From JAFMPW01 sp041743085 (GTDB lineage Bacteria > Bacteroidota > Bacteroidia > Flavobacteriales > Flavobacteriaceae), in contig JBGTNL010000038.1 of NCBI GenBank assembly GCA_041743085.1, positions 62,001 to 126,000 of the forward strand: 64,000 bases of DNA. The letters are read 5' to 3'. Positions 61,109-64,000 of the stretch are shown here, piece by piece; the stretch's first letter is position 1, and each line of letters opens with the position of its first letter. A program made the translations under genes and the position numbers. The notes under the pieces were generated by a model. That model saw only the letters and a program-made list of their open reading frames with translations. It was not told the origin of the DNA and did not search any database.

Positions 61109-62128
61109 ATGCGATGTAAAAAAGCGATATTTCCAATCTTGTGGATGTTCCTCATTGCAAAATTGAGTGCCCAGGATCTCTCTGAAAAAGCAACTGCATT
61201 TATCAATACCTTGTCTCCAACGCTAAAGGAAAATGCCCTCTTTGCATTTGAGGACTCCGAACGTTACAATTGGAATTTTGTGCCGGTTTCCCGAAAAGGG
61301 CCTACCTTTAACGACTTTGATGAAAAACAAAGGCAATCGGCGCTGGATCTGTTGAAGGCGTCCCTGAGCGGGGAGGGATTTAAAAAATCCCGGGAGATCA
61401 TGGAGCTCGAAAAGGTACTGATCATTATTGAGAACAACAGACTTCGTATGGCCGATGGCTCCCCCATGAGGGATCCTTTGAATTATCACTTCTGCATTTT
61501 CGGCAAGCCGTCTCCCGATGGGGTGTGGGGATGGCGCTTTGAAGGTCATCATATTTCATGGAACTTTACTTCGGGGCAGGGCAAACTTTTATCGGCAACA
61601 CCCTCTTTTCTGGGCTCCAATCCGGGAATTGTTAAAATTGAACAACAACGGGGAAAGGAAGTCTTAAAACAGGAATCCGAATTGGGGTTTGATTTGGTGA
61701 ATTCCCTGAGTAAGGATCAATTAAAGATCACGAAATTCGCCGAAAACGCGCCCCGGGAGATCCTTACCGGGAATGACCGTGAGGTAAAGAAGATGGAGAC
61801 CACCGGAATTTCATACAAGGCGTTGACAGCACCGCAAAAAGACCTGTTCATGCGACTCCTGAATGTGTACATCGGTAACTATATTTTCGATTTTTCGGAA
61901 ACGTTAAGGGCAAAGATCGCCGATGCCGGGCTGGATAATCTGCACTTCGCATGGGCGGGCGGACTAAGGGAGGGCATTGCCCATTATTACAGGATCCAGG
62001 GCCCTACCCTGCTGATAGAATATGATAATATCCAGAATGATGCCAACCATGTGCATACCGTGGTCCGCGATCTTACGAACGATTTTGCCGAGGATGTACT
62101 AAAAGCCCATTACGAACAGGAACACTAA
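61109..62128 (+). CDS. DUF3500 secreted protein
   Basis: A 339-residue secreted protein with a signal peptide (PILWMFLIAKLSAQ) and a DUF3500 domain: YNWNFVPVSRKG, DPLNYHFCIFGKPSPDGVWGWRFEGHHISWNFT and YYRIQGPTLLIEYDNIQNDANHVHTVVRD. It lies upstream of an aldo/keto reductase on the same strand with a 10-base gap. The DUF is common in Bacteroidota; its function is not known. Histidines in EGHHIS and ANHVH might bind metal. Confidence 0.85.
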   Translation: MRCKKAIFPILWMFLIAKLSAQDLSEKATAFINTLSPTLKENALFAFEDSERYNWNFVPVSRKGPTFNDFDEKQRQSALDLLKASLSGEGFKKSREIMELEKVLIIIENNRLRMADGSPMRDPLNYHFCIFGKPSPDGVWGWRFEGHHISWNFTSGQGKLLSATPSFLGSNPGIVKIEQQRGKEVLKQESELGFDLVNSLSKDQLKITKFAENAPREILTGNDREVKKMETTGISYKALTAPQKDLFMRLLNVYIGNYIFDFSETLRAKIADAGLDNLHFAWAGGLREGIAHYYRIQGPTLLIEYDNIQNDANHVHTVVRDLTNDFAEDVLKAHYEQEH

Positions 62129-62138
62129 ATGATACAAC

Positions 62139-63110
62139 ATGAATTATAGAAAATTCGGAAAGACCCAATGGAAGGTGAGCGAAATAGGATACGGCATGTG
62201 GGGTATGGGGGGTTGGACGGATTCCGATGATATCCTCTCTGCTAAATCCTTGGATCTGGCCGTAGAACGTGGGGTGAACTTCTTTGATACCGCATGGGGC
62301 TACGGGGAAGGACATAGTGAAAAGTTACTGGGCCAGCTGGTGAAACGGCATCCCAATACGAAGTTGTATACCGCCAGTAAAATCCCTCCAAAGAATTTTA
62401 AATGGCCGGCAATACCGGAATACACTTTTGAAGAATCCTATCCCAAAGAGCATGTGTTGGAGTACACCGATAAGACTTTAAAGAATTTAGGATTGGAGCA
62501 AATTGATTTAATGCAGTTTCACACCTGGTACGATGGCTGGTCAGGGAGAGACGAATGGCGGCGTGCCGTGGAAGACCTTAAGAGCGCAGGGAAGATTGCC
62601 GCAATGGGAATAAGTGTAAACCGTTGGGAACCTGAGAATGGCATTGCAGCCCTTAAAACAGGATTGATTGATGCCGTTCAGATCATTTACAATATCTTCG
62701 ATCAGGCGCCTGAAGATGTATTATTCCCGCTCTGTGAAGAGTTAAATATCGGTGTTATTGCCAGAGTCCCTTTTGATGAAGGTACACTTACCGGTAACAT
62801 TACTAGAGAGACCACCTTTCCCGAAGGCGATTGGAGAGGCACCTATTTTGTGCCGGAAAATCTCAATTCAAGTGCCGATAAGGCAGATTTGCTTCGCCCT
62901 CTGGTTCCGGAGGGGATGACCATGGCCGAAATGGCATTGCGGTTTATAACTATGAACAATACGGTAAGCACTATCATTCCGGGTATGCGCAAAGCCCGTA
63001 ATGTGACCGCCAATACCGCCTTGAGCGACGGTAAGGGCCTGCCGGAAGAATTGTTCCGGGAACTGCGTAAACACCGCTGGGACAGAATACCCACATCTTG
63101 GTCTCAATAA
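62139..63110 (+). CDS. Aldo/keto reductase
   Basis: A 323-residue NADP-dependent reductase of the AKR superfamily. Catalytic tetrad: Asp and Tyr in FFDTAWGYGEGHSEKLLG (near 47-53), Lys in LYTASKIPP (near 81), His in LMQFHTWYD (near 128). Complete TIM-barrel length. It may reduce a 3-keto sugar in this group. It starts 10 bases after the DUF3500 stop and is followed by an isomerase gene with a Tat-type signal. Confidence 0.88.
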   Translation: MNYRKFGKTQWKVSEIGYGMWGMGGWTDSDDILSAKSLDLAVERGVNFFDTAWGYGEGHSEKLLGQLVKRHPNTKLYTASKIPPKNFKWPAIPEYTFEESYPKEHVLEYTDKTLKNLGLEQIDLMQFHTWYDGWSGRDEWRRAVEDLKSAGKIAAMGISVNRWEPENGIAALKTGLIDAVQIIYNIFDQAPEDVLFPLCEELNIGVIARVPFDEGTLTGNITRETTFPEGDWRGTYFVPENLNSSADKADLLRPLVPEGMTMAEMALRFITMNNTVSTIIPGMRKARNVTANTALSDGKGLPEELFRELRKHRWDRIPTSWSQ

Positions 63111-63150
63111 AACCATATGACCGGCTTACTAATTCAATAAAACGTATTCC

Positions 63151-63990
63151 ATGAGAACAAGAAGAGATTTTATGAAACAAACCGGGGCCATCGCCATGGG
63201 CGTTACCATTCTGCCCTCCTTTTCCCTTATCCCGGCAAAAGAAAAAAAGTTAGGGGTTCAACTCTATACCTTTCGAAAAGAAATGGCCGCAGATCCTGTG
63301 GGTACATTGAAGCAAATTGCGGCTATTGGGATCAGGGAAATTGAAACCGCACGAAGCGAAAAAGGACATTATTACGGCCTGAAAGCGAAAGAAATGAAAG
63401 ATGTCTGCAATGACCTTGGAATGAAATTGGTAAGTGGCCATGTGCATCTGGACGAAAATTGGCAAAACACCATGGAGCAGGCGGTGGCATCTGGCCAGAA
63501 ATACCTTATTTGTTCTACCATGCCCACTGAGGGGCAAACCGTAGATAATTACAAAAATGTGGCCGAGGCTTTTAACAATGCGGGGGAAGATTGCAAAAAA
63601 CTAGGACTAAAATTCGGCTATCACAACCACGCCTACGAATTTGAGACTGAAAACGGGGAAGTACTTTATGATATTCTGCTTAAAAATACCGAACCCGACT
63701 ACGTGCACATGGAATTGGATCTTGGATGGGTCATCGTTGGCGGCAAAGACCCATTGGACTACTTTAAGAATTATCCCGGCCGTTTTCCCTTATGGCATTT
63801 AAAGGATATGGATATGAGCGAAAAACAGAGCACCGAATTTGGAAAAGGGGGCCTCAACATTCCCGCAATGATGGCCAATCAGAAAGCTTCTGGGGTACAA
63901 CATATTTTTATTGAACAGGAAGAGTACGCCACTACGCCCCTTGAAAGTATGAAACACAATATGGAGTTTATGCGTAATCTCCGGGGTTAG
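63151..63990 (+). CDS. Sugar phosphate isomerase/epimerase (xylose-isomerase-like TIM barrel)
   Basis: A 279-residue TIM-barrel protein with a Tat-type signal (TRRDFMKQTGAIAMGVTILPSF), so exported. Metal-binding and catalytic residues: GHVHLDENW (near 93), LKFGYHNHAYEFE (near 155), VHMELDLGWV (near 190) and WHLKDMDMSE (near 218), IFIEQEEY near 250. This family includes 3-keto-glucose and related isomerases in glycoside-oxidation clusters. The gene is complete, ending just inside the window edge. It follows the aldo/keto reductase by 40 bases. Confidence 0.85.
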   Translation: MRTRRDFMKQTGAIAMGVTILPSFSLIPAKEKKLGVQLYTFRKEMAADPVGTLKQIAAIGIREIETARSEKGHYYGLKAKEMKDVCNDLGMKLVSGHVHLDENWQNTMEQAVASGQKYLICSTMPTEGQTVDNYKNVAEAFNNAGEDCKKLGLKFGYHNHAYEFETENGEVLYDILLKNTEPDYVHMELDLGWVIVGGKDPLDYFKNYPGRFPLWHLKDMDMSEKQSTEFGKGGLNIPAMMANQKASGVQHIFIEQEEYATTPLESMKHNMEFMRNLRG

Positions 63991-64000
63991 TAACTACGAA

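Overview
This window looks like a chromosome segment of a marine-type Flavobacteriaceae bacterium (Bacteroidota). The evidence is a TonB-dependent receptor with an N-terminal carboxypeptidase-regulatory domain, a long SecA with the Bacteroidota insertion, a RecQ without zinc cysteines, the -7 box TAnnTTTG at some promoters, few Shine-Dalgarno sequences, and many DUF-class lipoproteins of that phylum. I see no rRNA, tRNA, CRISPR array, prophage or complete insertion sequence. Most of the window is ordinary core genome with small accessory pockets.

Layout. 1-8.4 kb: truncated M23 peptidase, TonB receptor, secreted protein, cysteine desulfurase, lipoprotein, Smr-domain protein with an overlapping hidden small membrane protein, then DUF2752 and two tandem CCC-motif membrane proteins, closed by a perfect 17-bp terminator. 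8.4-19.5 kb: recQ divergent from kdsD-tatC, a repeat-rich gap, lptB, atoE-type transporter, pssA, DUF4105 protein and an ABC-F ATPase. 19.5-25.4 kb: first copy of a 212-bp dispersed repeat directly abutting a shortened methyltransferase-like gene, a 51-aa membrane protein, cobalamin adenosyltransferase, DUF2795 and secA. 25.5-33.5 kb: Gfo/Idh/MocA oxidoreductase, HisKA_2 sensor kinase, secreted M14 peptidase and amidohydrolase, and a two-gene micro-operon of small exported/membrane proteins with its own terminator. 34-41.2 kb: YbbP/YbbA-type ABC system divergent from tesA, a frameshifted paralogue of the small secreted protein, cytosolic-looking M23 peptidase, malectin lipoprotein with a Pro-Glu linker, second repeat copy, msrA lipoprotein. 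41.3-45.4 kb: DUF1080 plus two Gfo/Idh/MocA oxidoreductases. 45.6-48.2 kb: sigma factor / membrane anti-sigma-like protein / large surface protein operon with overlapping genes. 48.3-52.7 kb: galactose mutarotase, DUF2911, meaB, GT2 and flippase-like protein. 52.7-57.8 kb: MATE-small protein-PAP2-GT39 operon and mazG. 58-64 kb: second glycoside-oxidation-like group (DUF1080, haem-binding-like, PD40 protein, DUF3500, aldo/keto reductase, sugar isomerase).

How the genes fit together. Two clusters (41.3-45.4 and 58-64 kb) plus the 25.6-kb oxidoreductase suggest periplasmic oxidation and cleavage of glycosides through 3-keto intermediates. Several of these enzymes carry Tat-type twin-arginine signals, and tatC is encoded here. 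MeaB and the PduO-type adenosyltransferase point to a B12-dependent methylmalonyl-CoA mutase elsewhere in the genome. kdsD, lptB and pssA serve envelope biogenesis. No complete, clearly new system is evident. The best candidates for second looks are the dispersed repeat placed upstream of same-strand genes, the small secreted-protein family with one broken copy, and the sigma/anti-sigma/coiled-coil surface-protein operon.
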